Shown: piece after piece, positions 23,470 through 32,107 of the stretch
How positions within the stretch are numbered: position 1 is the first letter of the stretch
Layout of the letters: every line of letters begins with the position of its first letter
Origin: JBEAOO01 sp041164825
GTDB taxonomy: Bacteria > Pseudomonadota > Gammaproteobacteria > Burkholderiales > Burkholderiaceae_C
Assembly: GCA_041164825.1 (NCBI GenBank)
Contig: JBEAOO010000288.1
Span: forward strand, 1-59,025
Reading direction: 5' to 3'
DNA: 59,025 nt
Position numbers and translations under genes: made by a program
The notes under the pieces: model-generated
Databases searched by the model: none
What the model was told of the DNA's origin: nothing
The model's input: only the letters and a program-made list of their open reading frames with translations

Positions 23470-25809
23470 ATGGCGACAGGCGTCAATTCGCAGACCGTGG
23501 CCGATCAGGCCAGGCGGCAGTATGTCGAAACGTGGTTGGGAGCCTTGCCCACGGTGGTGCAGTCCATCAATCAAGCGGCCTTCTTGATGTTGAGCCAAGC
23601 CGCCGAGCCGGGTTTGCAAATGCGCCGCCGTGAGGCGGTGGACGACCTGAAGCGCGTCAGTGAATCTTGGCTGACCGAGATTGAGACCCAGTTGCGGGTG
23701 GCTTTTCATGGCGGCGGTGCGGCGCCAACGTCGGTTCGTGAAATGCCCATCCTGACCGCTCGGCCCCAGGCGCTGGCGTTGGTGGACGACGACACCATTG
23801 AGGGCGAGATCATCAGCTCGCGCTTGGCCTTGGCCATGATGGACCGGGCCAGCTGGGAATTCACCGACCTGCGTACCCGCGTCAACCAGTTGGAGGGCCG
23901 CGAAGAACTGGAGGCCACCGACGTGTTGCGGCCGCACGTCGCAGCGCGGGTGATTGCCGCGGCATGGCGTCGAGCCACGCTGTCGCTCGACGCTTGGCGT
24001 TTGTTGCAACCGTTGTTGCACACCGAGTTTGCGACGCTGGCCGAAGAGGCTTACCACGAGTGCAACCGCTGGTTGATTGGCCAGCGCGTGATGCCCGAAA
24101 TCGATTTGCGCCCGCTGATTCGCCGAACCCGCAACGCCCAAGGCGGCCCCGCTGCCATGGAAATGAGCACGGGCTTGGGCACCAGCATGGGCGGCTTCGA
24201 CGGTGGGGGCTCCGGCGTGGCGGGTGGTGCAGCCACGCGCGGCTCAGGCGGCAGCGGGCGCACGGCGATCAGCGAAGAGACCCGCATGCTGACCCGCGCC
24301 GGGCCCATGGTTCGCGGCGCAGACCACGCCGAAGCGGTGCTCGGGCGCCTGAATCGCCTCATCGGCCGTCACCTGCCAGGTTTTGCGCACACCGATCAGA
24401 TCGCGCCGCCGCCGTCCCCCGCGCTCAACAGTGCCATCTCGCAGGCCCAGCACGGCTTGGCGCAACGCATGCGACCGGCCGACGGGGCGGCCTCGGGGGT
24501 GTCGGTGCCAGTGAGCATGCCGGCGGTGCTTGAAGAGCTGCAGCAGCGCAAGCAGGCCCTCAAGCAGGCTGCCACGACCCCGGTGCAACGTGCCACGATC
24601 GAGATCGTGGCTTTGCTGTTCCAGAGCATCCTCACCGAAGAGCGCATTCCTGCCGCGGTGCGCGTCTGGTTTGCGCGCCTGCAAATGCCCGTGCTGCGCG
24701 TGGCTGTGGCCGAGCCTGATTTTTTTGCCGCCACCGATCACCCCGCACGGCGCCTGATTGACCGCATGGGCGCATGCGTGATGGGCTTTGATGCCAGCAG
24801 CGAGCTGTCTGTTGAAGCGCTGGAGCGAGAGATCAAGCGCATAGTTCAAGTGGTCGAGGCCTATCCGGACACCGGGCGCCGGGTGTTCCAGACCGTGTTG
24901 GGTGAGTTCGAAAAATTCCTCGAACACTACTTCCGCACTGAAAACGAAGCCTCGCGCAAAGGGGTCTCGCTGGCGCAACAGGTGGAGCAGCGCGAAACGC
25001 TAGCCATTCAGTACACCATCGAGTTGCGCAAGATGCTCAACGAGATGCCGGTGCAAGAGGGGGTGCGCAATTTTCTGTTCCATGTGTGGGCCGATGTGCT
25101 GGCCATGGCCGCCGTCAAACAAGGGCACCAGAGCGACGAAACCAAGGTGCTCAAGCGTGCCGCGGCCGATTTGATCTGGTCTGCCGGTGCCAAGGTCTCG
25201 CGCGACGAGCGCACCGAGGTGATTCGTCGCCTGCCGCCGCTGCTCAAAATTTTGCGCGAAGGCATGGCCCTGGCGGGCATCAACGTGGCCAAACAAGACG
25301 AGCACATCCAGTCGCTCAACAATGCGCTGGCCGCCGCCTTTGTGGCCAAGGCCGCGGCCATCCCGCAGGGCCGACTCAACGAGCTGATGAGTCGCCTGGA
25401 AACGCTCGAAGAACTGTTGCCCGACGCCGAAGAGGTGGAGATCGACCAGGCCATGGTGTTGGACTTGTCGGGCTATGAAAGCACCGAGCTGGAGGTGGTG
25501 AGCGAGGGCGGCTCCATGCCGACCCCCGCCATGCTGGCCTGGGCCCAGGAGTTGCAGGTGGGCACCTGGTACATGCTCGACTACCGCGGCCGCAACGAAC
25601 AGATGCAGCTGGCTTGGCAGGGCATGCGCCGCCAATTGGCGTTGTTTGTCTCGCCGCAAGGGCGAGGCGTGTTGTTTCAGCAGCAGCGCCTGGCGGCATT
25701 TTTGCAGGCGGGCCTGTTGCTGCCTGCACAAGACGAATCGCTCACCGTTCGTGCCACCCGCAGCGCGCTGGCCAAGATCGATGCCGACCCGAATCGCCTC
25801 TTGAACTGA
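23470..25809 (+). CDS. DUF1631 family protein
   Basis: This is a 779-residue soluble protein with no signal peptide or membrane helix. It looks mainly helical, with a low-complexity Gly/Ser stretch at about residues 240-275 (MGGFDGGGSGVAGGAATRGSGGSG) between two larger helical regions. Overall features and length match the DUF1631 proteins common in Beta- and Gammaproteobacteria, for which I know no biochemical function. It follows secF by 42 bases, but no functional link is implied. The ATG at 23470 has no clear ribosome binding site; a TTG at 23434 is in frame. A strong terminator follows. Confidence 0.8.
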   Translation: MATGVNSQTVADQARRQYVETWLGALPTVVQSINQAAFLMLSQAAEPGLQMRRREAVDDLKRVSESWLTEIETQLRVAFHGGGAAPTSVREMPILTARPQALALVDDDTIEGEIISSRLALAMMDRASWEFTDLRTRVNQLEGREELEATDVLRPHVAARVIAAAWRRATLSLDAWRLLQPLLHTEFATLAEEAYHECNRWLIGQRVMPEIDLRPLIRRTRNAQGGPAAMEMSTGLGTSMGGFDGGGSGVAGGAATRGSGGSGRTAISEETRMLTRAGPMVRGADHAEAVLGRLNRLIGRHLPGFAHTDQIAPPPSPALNSAISQAQHGLAQRMRPADGAASGVSVPVSMPAVLEELQQRKQALKQAATTPVQRATIEIVALLFQSILTEERIPAAVRVWFARLQMPVLRVAVAEPDFFAATDHPARRLIDRMGACVMGFDASSELSVEALEREIKRIVQVVEAYPDTGRRVFQTVLGEFEKFLEHYFRTENEASRKGVSLAQQVEQRETLAIQYTIELRKMLNEMPVQEGVRNFLFHVWADVLAMAAVKQGHQSDETKVLKRAAADLIWSAGAKVSRDERTEVIRRLPPLLKILREGMALAGINVAKQDEHIQSLNNALAAAFVAKAAAIPQGRLNELMSRLETLEELLPDAEEVEIDQAMVLDLSGYESTELEVVSEGGSMPTPAMLAWAQELQVGTWYMLDYRGRNEQMQLAWQGMRRQLALFVSPQGRGVLFQQQRLAAFLQAGLLLPAQDESLTVRATRSALAKIDADPNRLLN

Positions 25810-25851
25810 TCACCCCGTGTTGGTGGCGTGCCCCCGCGCACGCAATGCATC

Positions 25852-25879
25852 AAAAAAGCCGCTCGTGAGCGGCTTTTTT
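25852..25879. terminator. Bidirectional terminator
   Basis: AAAAAAGCCGCTC (25852-25864) and GAGCGGCTTTTTT (25867-25879) form a nearly perfect stem with A and T runs on both sides. It lies between the convergent DUF1631 gene and smg and can serve both strands. Confidence 0.9.
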
Positions 25880-25895
25880 GCGGGGCGGTGAGGGC

Positions 25896-26348
25896 TCAGT
25901 GAATGGCGCGCTCTTCAGCGTCCACCAACAACTCGTCGAGGATCAACGCATCGGGCTCCTCGCCCAAGCTCCAGAACACCATCAGCACGATGATCTTCAG
26001 GTCCTCAAGCGACAGCGGCGAGCCGCCAATGGCCATGGCGCGGTCGATCACCATCTCGCGCATGGGCGGCGGCAGCACGCCGGCCGACTCCAAGAAGCTG
26101 ATGAAGCCTATCGAGTCTTCGCCAAGTCGCTCGTGTTCGGGTGGGGTGTACAGACGCAGGCTGGCTGCGCTTTGTTCGCCCACATGCGATTCGGCAGCGA
26201 GTGCCAAACCGTCGAGCCAGCTGAGTGCCTCTTCGATTTCGTCGGACTCAAAGCCGACCGAAGAGAGTTTGCGGGTCAGCTGGGCGTGATCCGGACAGGC
26301 GTCGGGCCGCCAGTAGGTTTCGTACAGGTAGACGAGGACGTCAAGCAT
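25896..26348 (-). CDS. smg: Smg family protein (DUF494)
   Basis: The 150-residue acidic protein begins MLDVLVYLYETYW and contains LSSVGFESDEIEEALSWLDGL, typical of the Smg/DUF494 family encoded near dprA in many proteobacteria. Its function is not firmly known. The upstream dprA gene runs the same way, the classic dprA-smg order. The ATG at 26348 is six bases after a TATCAT -10 box, so the mRNA may have almost no leader. Confidence 0.9.
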   Translation of the reverse strand: MLDVLVYLYETYWRPDACPDHAQLTRKLSSVGFESDEIEEALSWLDGLALAAESHVGEQSAASLRLYTPPEHERLGEDSIGFISFLESAGVLPPPMREMVIDRAMAIGGSPLSLEDLKIIVLMVFWSLGEEPDALILDELLVDAEERAIH

Positions 26349-26354
26349 GAAACG

Positions 26355-26360
26355 ATGATA
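26355..26360 (-). promoter_or_regulatory. -10 box of smg
   Basis: On the minus strand TATCAT (5/6 match) ends six bases before the smg ATG. The expected transcription start therefore falls at or next to the start codon. A TTCATG-like -35 lies about 16 bases further upstream. Confidence 0.45.
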
Positions 26361-26471
26361 CCCGGTTCCCCGCGCCCATGAAGGCGGGGCAGATGCGCGC
26401 ATTCCCCGGCTTTTTCACGCCTTGTGGCCGCTGTGGGGGGGGCGGCGCTCGGGGTGGGACGTGGCGCGGTG

Positions 26472-27614
26472 TCAGCCCGCCATGCGGCGCTGGAACAGTT
26501 GGCCGGGCAGCCGCGCCACCTGGCCCTGCAACTCCAGGTCGAGCAGTTCGATATTGAGTTGAGAGGTCGGCCAGCCGGTGCGTGCGGCCAGGGCGTCCAG
26601 CGACACCGGGTCGAGGCCCAACGCGTAGAGCAGCGCAGCGTGGGGGCCGCCTTGGCTGGCGTCCGCCTCGTCGCTCAGTCCCTCGCGCTCGGCATCGGCG
26701 GGGTCCACCGGCCCGGGGCGAGCGCTGAGTTGCAGTTCTTCGAGAATGTCTTGCCCGCACTCCACCAGCTTGGCGCCTTGGCGAATCAGCGCGTGGCAAC
26801 CGCGCGACTGTGGCGCGTGGATGGAGCCAGGAATGGCAAACACCTCGCGTCCGCCTTCGAGCGCCATGCGGGCGGTGATGAGCGAGCCCGATTGCACCGC
26901 GGCCTCCACCACCAGTGTGCCCAGGCTGAGGCCGGCAATGATGCGATTGCGTTGGGGGAAGTGTGCCGCCAGGGGCTCGGTGCCAATGGGGAATTCGCTC
27001 AACAGCAGGCCTTCGCGGGCGATGCGGTGTGTGAGGTTGCGGTGGCGACTGGGGTAGACGCGGTCGAGCCCCGTGCCCACCACGGCGATGGTGCTGCCCG
27101 GGCCGGTCAGCGCACCTTCGTGGGCTGCGCCATCCACGCCCAGCGCCAGCCCGGAGACGACCGTCAGCCCCGCTTGGCTCAGGTGCGCGGCAAACGCGCG
27201 CGCATTGTCCAGGCCTTGCGCCGTGGCATGGCGGCTGCCCACCACGGCAATGGCCTGCGCTTGCAGCAAGGCCAGACGGCCATGCGCATACAGCAGCAGC
27301 GGTGGGTCGGCTTGGCTCAGCAGCGCGTTGGGGTAGGCGTTGTCGCCGAGGGTGATGACGTGCCGCTGGCCATCGGCCGCCGGGTCGGTCAACCAAGCCA
27401 CGGTGGCCGCCACCAGTTCGGCGCAGCCCGGTGGCTCGGTGCCCAAGGCATCGGCCACCACGGGGCCCACGACGGCAGCACGGGCCCCCCGCGGCGCCGC
27501 CCACACCGCCTGTGGCGAGCCGAACGCCGCCAGCAATTTGCGCGCCGTGGTGCGGCCAACCCCTGGCGTTTCCAGCAGCCGCAGCCACGCCGACAGTTCA
27601 TCGGTCGCGATCAT
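26472..27614 (-). CDS. dprA: DNA-processing protein DprA
   Basis: The 380-residue protein has an N-terminal helical region with a helix-hairpin-helix-like LLETPGVGRTTARKLL, the Rossmann-type core (IAVVGSRHATAQG, SGLALGVDGAAHEGAL, LLSEFPIGTEP, FPQRNRIIAGLS) and a C-terminal winged-helix-like region. DprA loads RecA on incoming single-stranded DNA during natural transformation. An in-frame GTG at 27620 is an alternative start. It lies 21 bases after the LysM gene and upstream of smg on the same strand. Confidence 0.95.
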   Translation of the reverse strand: MIATDELSAWLRLLETPGVGRTTARKLLAAFGSPQAVWAAPRGARAAVVGPVVADALGTEPPGCAELVAATVAWLTDPAADGQRHVITLGDNAYPNALLSQADPPLLLYAHGRLALLQAQAIAVVGSRHATAQGLDNARAFAAHLSQAGLTVVSGLALGVDGAAHEGALTGPGSTIAVVGTGLDRVYPSRHRNLTHRIAREGLLLSEFPIGTEPLAAHFPQRNRIIAGLSLGTLVVEAAVQSGSLITARMALEGGREVFAIPGSIHAPQSRGCHALIRQGAKLVECGQDILEELQLSARPGPVDPADAEREGLSDEADASQGGPHAALLYALGLDPVSLDALAARTGWPTSQLNIELLDLELQGQVARLPGQLFQRRMAG

Positions 27615-27635
27615 GGCCACGCAGTGGGTGGTGCG

Positions 27636-28799
27636 TCAGGGCTGGGTGAAGGCGTCGCCGATCTTGACCGGCTCCTTCACCGAGAGGATGAGTGCGTAGG
27701 ACATGCGGTCGAACACCCGGAACACGAACAACATCCCGTGCCGCTCGTCGGGCAGGCGCAGATTGGGTTTGGTTTCGTCAGTGCGGTCAACCACGGTGCG
27801 CCCCGCCAACCACAGCGCCAGCACCTGGCCCCGGTCGATGCCGTCGCGCGCGCCGCGGTTGAGCGCGACGATCTGGTTTTGGCCCGCCGTCATGCCATCA
27901 CCGTAGATGGAGGCGATTTGCCCCGACATGCCCCCGGCGGGCGGGTGCGGCGCGTAACTGCTGAAGTCGCGCGGGGGCACCGGTGCAAGGCGATCGCCCA
28001 CCATCGACTCCTGGCGCAGGCTGGTGATCTCCACCGTGGCGGGCACCTCCAGCGTTTCACCCTTGGGTCCGGCAGACGCACTGCCTGGGCGCATCATGTC
28101 GGCCGTGCCGACATAGGCCGCTTCGAAGCCCAGGACCTCGCCGGTGGCGGGGTCTTTCAGCGGCTTGGGCTCGCGGAAGATGCGGAAGTTGCGGTTATCA
28201 GCAAACTCGCCGCGGGCATAGGCCTTGTCGCCGCGGGCCATCATCACGCGGCCTTCGGGGGCGGCCACGATGCGTGGGGCGGTGGTGAGTTCGTTGGTTT
28301 CGAAGATCACCGCCTCGTTGAGGAAGGGCTGAATCAAGTTGAAGGGGATGGATGCGATGGCGCCAGCACCCAGGTCTTCGCCGCGCACGCGAGGCGACAG
28401 CTTGACCGTGCCACCCGCGCCCATCGGTTGGCCCACCCGCAAGCGGGCCCGGCCGTCCACTTTTTCGAGGTACAGGATCTGCCCCGGGTAAATCAGGTGG
28501 GGATTGCGGATTTGCTGCAGGTTCATTCCCCACAGCTCGGGCCAGCGCCAGGGGCTTTTGAGGAAGATTTTGGAGATGCCCCAGAGCGTGTCGCCCGGCA
28601 CCACGTTGTGCGAGTCGGGCGCGTTGGGCGCGAGCTCCGACAGCGGCACACCGGCCTGCGCCACTTTCTCGGCGGTGCCGCGTTGCTGGGGGGTGATGGG
28701 GTAGTCGGCCGCCGATGCGGGCAAGGCGGCGCTGAGCAGCGACATCGCAAGGGTCGAGGCCGCCAAGGAGGCGGCAAAGCGGGGGCGACGACACGTCAT
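27636..28799 (-). CDS. LysM-domain periplasmic protein
   Basis: The 387-residue protein starts with a signal peptide (FAASLAASTLAMSLLSAALPASAA). A LysM domain follows (about residues 65-115; HNVVPGDTLWGISKIFLKSPW and IYPGQILYL), which binds peptidoglycan. The rest is a beta-rich region of unknown role. The ATG at 28799 has a GGAG ribosome binding site; an open frame continues to 29003, but its extra residues lie upstream of the signal peptide. Similar proteins are encoded next to dprA in other Burkholderiales, though their exact role is not known to me. Confidence 0.88.
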   Translation of the reverse strand: MTCRRPRFAASLAASTLAMSLLSAALPASAADYPITPQQRGTAEKVAQAGVPLSELAPNAPDSHNVVPGDTLWGISKIFLKSPWRWPELWGMNLQQIRNPHLIYPGQILYLEKVDGRARLRVGQPMGAGGTVKLSPRVRGEDLGAGAIASIPFNLIQPFLNEAVIFETNELTTAPRIVAAPEGRVMMARGDKAYARGEFADNRNFRIFREPKPLKDPATGEVLGFEAAYVGTADMMRPGSASAGPKGETLEVPATVEITSLRQESMVGDRLAPVPPRDFSSYAPHPPAGGMSGQIASIYGDGMTAGQNQIVALNRGARDGIDRGQVLALWLAGRTVVDRTDETKPNLRLPDERHGMLFVFRVFDRMSYALILSVKEPVKIGDAFTQP

Positions 28800-28912
28800 C
28801 AAGCGGTATCTCCGAGGCGGGCCGGGCGCGCGGGCCGACACTGTGGGGTTTTGTGGGCCGATGCGCGAAAATGGCGCGCGCATCAGCGAAAATTCTTCAA
28901 TCTCTTTCGCAG

Positions 28913-28941
28913 ATTCTGCCCCTAAACCCTTGATATCGCAA
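28913..28941 (-). promoter_or_regulatory. Promoter of the LysM gene
   Basis: On the minus strand TTGCGA (28941-28936) and CAGAAT (28918-28913) are separated by exactly 17 bases. Transcription would start near 28906, giving a leader of about 107 bases before the ATG at 28799. It lies in the divergent spacer with def. Confidence 0.5.
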
Positions 28942-29048
28942 CGAAACTGAGGCAAGCGCAGCGTCGCGTAAAGCGCGTTTGTGTAGCCTGATGTTGCACG
29001 CATTCAACAGCGCGCCGCGTCTTGCGGCCGCTGCGACCTGTCGATTCC

Positions 29049-29564
29049 ATGGCCAAACTCTCCATCCTCCGCTATCCCGACCCCCGCCTGCACACCGTGG
29101 CCCGCCCTGTGGCGCAGGTGGATGACCGCCTGCGCGCGCTCATCGACGACATGCTTGAAACCATGTACGCCGCCGACGGTGTCGGCCTGGCCGCCACCCA
29201 GGTGGATGTGCATGAGCGCCTGGTGGTGATCGACACCTCCGAGTCGCGTGATCAGCCCATCGTGTTGATCAACCCCGAATTGATCGCCAAGAGTGACGAG
29301 CGCGTGGTGGGCGACGAAGGGTGCCTGTCGGTGCCGACGATTTACGACAAGGTCGAGCGGCATGCGCGCGTGACCGTGCGCGCGCTGGACCGCGATGGCC
29401 AGAGTGTGGACATCGAGGCCGAGGGCCTGCTGTCGGTGTGTGTGCAGCACGAGATGGATCACCTGTTGGGCAAGGTGTTTGTCGAGTACCTGAGCAACCT
29501 CAAGCGCGACCGCATCAAGATCAAGATGGTGAAAAAGACCCGCGACGAGCAGCAGCCGCGATGA
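29049..29564 (+). CDS. def: Peptide deformylase
   Basis: The 171-residue protein has all three deformylase motifs: GVGLAATQV (about 44-52), EGCLSVP with the metal-binding Cys (about 89-95), and the metal-site HEMDH (about 133-137). It removes the formyl group from new proteins. The ATG at 29049 matches family starts; an in-frame ATG at 29022 adds nine unrelated residues. Its stop overlaps the fmt start by four bases, so the two genes are translationally coupled. Confidence 0.97.
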   Translation: MAKLSILRYPDPRLHTVARPVAQVDDRLRALIDDMLETMYAADGVGLAATQVDVHERLVVIDTSESRDQPIVLINPELIAKSDERVVGDEGCLSVPTIYDKVERHARVTVRALDRDGQSVDIEAEGLLSVCVQHEMDHLLGKVFVEYLSNLKRDRIKIKMVKKTRDEQQPR

Positions 29565-30565
29565 GCGGCCACAGCAGCGCCGAGCGCCCCGCACTGCGCG
29601 TGGCCTTTGCCGGCACGCCCGAGTTTGCCGCGGTGGCGCTGGCCGCCATCGGGGCCGCGGGCTTTGAGGTGCCGCTGGTGCTCAGCCAGCCCGACCGCCC
29701 GGCCGGCCGCGGCATGAAGCTGCTGCCTTCCGCCGTGAAGGCGCTGGCCGTGTCGCGCGGTCTGCCCGTGGCCCAACCGCAGGGCTTGCGGCTCGACGGC
29801 AAATACGCGGCCGACGCTGCGGCAGCACGCGAGGCCTTGCTGGCCGCGCGTCCCGACGTGATGGTGGTCGCCGCTTACGGCCTGATCTTGCCGCAGTGGG
29901 CGCTCGATCTGCCGCGCCTGGGCTGCCTCAACATCCACGGCTCGCTGCTGCCGCGCTGGCGCGGGGCGGCGCCCATCCATCGCGCCATCGAGGCGGGGGA
30001 TGCGGAAACCGGCATCACGCTGATGCAGATGGATGTGGGCTTGGACACCGGTGACATGCTGGCCGTCGAGCGCGTGGCCATCGGCGATGTTGACACCACT
30101 GCCAGCCTGCACGACACCTTGGCGGCGTTGGGGGGGCGCATGGTGGTGGACGGCTTGTTGGCGCTGCAGGCCGGCGCTGTGGTGCGGACCCCGCAGCCGG
30201 CCGAGGGCGTCAGCTACGCCCACAAGATCGAGAAGGCTGAAGCGGCAGTGGACTGGCGGCAGTGCGCCGTGCAGATCGGCCGCCGCGTGCGCGCCTTCAA
30301 CCCCTTTCCGGCGGCCAGCAGTGGCCTGCGCGGTGAAACGGTGAAGTTCTGGCTGGCCACGCCTGAGGCGATCGCGCACACGGCCGCGCCGGGCCAGGTG
30401 TTGAGCGCCGACGCCGCGGGTGTGCGCGTGGCGTGCGGCGAGGGCGTGCTGCGCATCACCGAGTTGCAGCGCCCAGGAGGCAAGCGGCTGAGCGCCGCGC
30501 AGTTCCTGCAAAGTTGCCCGGACGTGGTGGGTGCGCGGTTCGAGTCCGCTGGCGCCACGGCGTGA
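29561..30565 (+). CDS. fmt: Methionyl-tRNA formyltransferase
   Basis: The 334-residue protein has the formyltransferase core: VAFAGTPEFAAVAL, SQPDRPAGRGMKL, and the active-site segment CLNIHGSLLPRWRGAAPIHRAI with the conserved Asn-His pair. A C-terminal tRNA-binding domain follows (from about 210). It formylates Met-tRNA-fMet using 10-formyl-tetrahydrofolate. The ATGA overlap with def and the following htpX form a common order in this bacterial group. Confidence 0.97.
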   Translation: MSGHSSAERPALRVAFAGTPEFAAVALAAIGAAGFEVPLVLSQPDRPAGRGMKLLPSAVKALAVSRGLPVAQPQGLRLDGKYAADAAAAREALLAARPDVMVVAAYGLILPQWALDLPRLGCLNIHGSLLPRWRGAAPIHRAIEAGDAETGITLMQMDVGLDTGDMLAVERVAIGDVDTTASLHDTLAALGGRMVVDGLLALQAGAVVRTPQPAEGVSYAHKIEKAEAAVDWRQCAVQIGRRVRAFNPFPAASSGLRGETVKFWLATPEAIAHTAAPGQVLSADAAGVRVACGEGVLRITELQRPGGKRLSAAQFLQSCPDVVGARFESAGATA

Positions 30566-30664
30566 TTGGCGTGTTGTCCGGGTGCGGCCGCGCCCTGTCT
30601 TGAAACTTCGCGCTGCGGGCCGCATCTGAACGGCTTGTGGACCATCCAGGAGCCCCGCTGCACC

Positions 30665-31504
30665 ATGTTCAACCTGTTCAAAACCGCGGTCTTGATGGCC
30701 GCCATCACCGCCTTGTTCATGGCCATTGGCGCCATGCTGGGCGGGCGCAGCGGCATGATGCTGGCGCTGGTCGCGGCGATCGGCATGAACGCCTTCAGCT
30801 ATTGGTTCTCCGACACCATGGTGCTGAAGATGTACAACGCGCAAGAGGTGGACGAAACCTCGGCGCCGCAGTTCTACGGCATGGTGCGCGACTTGGCGCA
30901 GCGGGCCGAGCTGCCCATGCCCCGGGTGTACCTGATCAACGAAGACGCGCCCAACGCCTTTGCCACCGGCCGCAACCCCGAGCACGCCGCGGTGGCCGCC
31001 ACCACCGGCATCTTGCGGGTGCTCAGCGAACGCGAATTGCGCGGCGTGATGGCGCACGAGCTGGCGCATGTGAAGCACCGCGACATCCTGATCTCCACCG
31101 TCAGCGCCACCATGGCGGGGGCCATCGGCATGCTGGCCAACTTCGGCATGATGTTTGGCGGGCGCGACAGCGAGGGCCGACCGGCCAACCCCGTGGTCGG
31201 CATCTTGGTGGCCATCCTCGCGCCACTGGCCGCCAGCGTGATCCAGATGGCGATCAGCCGTGCCCGTGAATTTGAGGCCGACCGCGGCGGCGCCGAGATC
31301 TCGGGCGAGCCACAGGCGCTGGCAAGTGCCTTGCAAAAAATCGAGCGCATCGCCCACGGCCTGCCCCTGGAGGCCGCCGAGCGCCACCCCGAAACGGCAC
31401 AGATGATGATCATGAACCCGCTTTCGGGCGGCGCTTGGCGCGGTTTGTTTTCCACCCACCCGTCCACGGAGGAGCGTGTGGCCCGCTTGTTGGCCATGCG
31501 TTGA
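30665..31504 (+). CDS. htpX: Membrane zinc metalloprotease HtpX
   Basis: The 279-residue protein starts MFNLFKTAVLMAAITALF with two N-terminal membrane helices, followed by the zinc-binding HELAHVKHRD (about 130-139) and two more hydrophobic segments. The third metal ligand is likely the Glu in AREFEADRGG. HtpX degrades misfolded membrane proteins in the inner membrane. Residues before ATG 30665 in the longer frame are not HtpX-like. Confidence 0.96.
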   Translation: MFNLFKTAVLMAAITALFMAIGAMLGGRSGMMLALVAAIGMNAFSYWFSDTMVLKMYNAQEVDETSAPQFYGMVRDLAQRAELPMPRVYLINEDAPNAFATGRNPEHAAVAATTGILRVLSERELRGVMAHELAHVKHRDILISTVSATMAGAIGMLANFGMMFGGRDSEGRPANPVVGILVAILAPLAASVIQMAISRAREFEADRGGAEISGEPQALASALQKIERIAHGLPLEAAERHPETAQMMIMNPLSGGAWRGLFSTHPSTEERVARLLAMR

Positions 31505-31554
31505 TGCGTTGACGGCTGGGCTGCGTCGCGCCGGAGCGGGCGGCAGGGGTTGGG

Positions 31555-31589
31555 CTTGGGGGCAACTTGGGGTCAAGCTTGGGGTCAAG
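31555..31589. repeat. Short tandem repeat of about 12 bases
   Basis: Two exact copies of CTTGGGGTCAAG (31566-31577 and 31578-31589) follow a degenerate copy, CTTGGGGGCAA (31555-31565). The repeat lies in the spacer upstream of the small lipoprotein gene. No function is evident. Confidence 0.7.
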
Positions 31590-31653
31590 CAAAGCGCCAA
31601 GCCGCCGATACTGCAGGTGTCACCTGAAACGCCCGCCTCGGGCTGCCCTTGCC

Positions 31654-32052
31654 ATGTTGTCTGGTCGCCTGTTCGTTCGCAAGTCTTGGCTCGCTGCCGC
31701 GCTGTTGCTGGCGGTGCTGCTGCTGGCCGGCTGCGACATGCTGGGCATCGAGTCGCCCGAGAAGGCGGCCGCCAGCAAAGAAGCCGAGGGCAAGGCCATT
31801 GGTGGTGCCTGCCGGCACGGTGGGCGCGCGATTGAAGACTGCTACACGCTCAACAAAAAGGCCGACAAGTCGGCGGTGTTTGCGGGGTGGAAAGAGATGA
31901 ACGACTACATGCGCGAGAACAACATCGAGCCCGTGCCGCCGCAAATCCCGGTGGCGCCGCCCTCAGCGCCCAAAGCCGCCTCGTCGGCCGATGGCGAAGC
32001 CGATGCCGCCGAGCCCGCACCCGCCAAATCCAAGTCCAAAGCCGGACACTGA
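31654..32052 (+). CDS. Small lipoprotein of unknown function
   Basis: The 132-residue protein has a lipoprotein signal (LAAALLLAVLLLAGC) with the lipid-bearing Cys at about residue 27. A short domain follows with two cysteines (GACRHGGRAIEDCYTLNKK) and the segment FAGWKEMNDYMRENNI. The C-terminal third is rich in Pro, Ala and Lys, like a spacer through peptidoglycan. I do not recognise a named family. The ATG at 31654 is chosen because it starts the signal peptide. Confidence 0.7.
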   Translation: MLSGRLFVRKSWLAAALLLAVLLLAGCDMLGIESPEKAAASKEAEGKAIGGACRHGGRAIEDCYTLNKKADKSAVFAGWKEMNDYMRENNIEPVPPQIPVAPPSAPKAASSADGEADAAEPAPAKSKSKAGH

Positions 32053-32107
32053 GCCGGTGTTGCCGGTGCGCTGAGTCACGCGCCGGGGGGGGCGAGAGCG
32101 TTGGACA

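Noticed and set aside
26424..28925. 833-codon plus-strand frame opposite dprA and the LysM gene
   Set aside because: It covers two well-supported genes on the other strand and has no recognisable domain.
29459..31600. 713-codon minus-strand frame opposite fmt and htpX
   Set aside because: Both plus-strand genes have full motifs; the minus frame has none.
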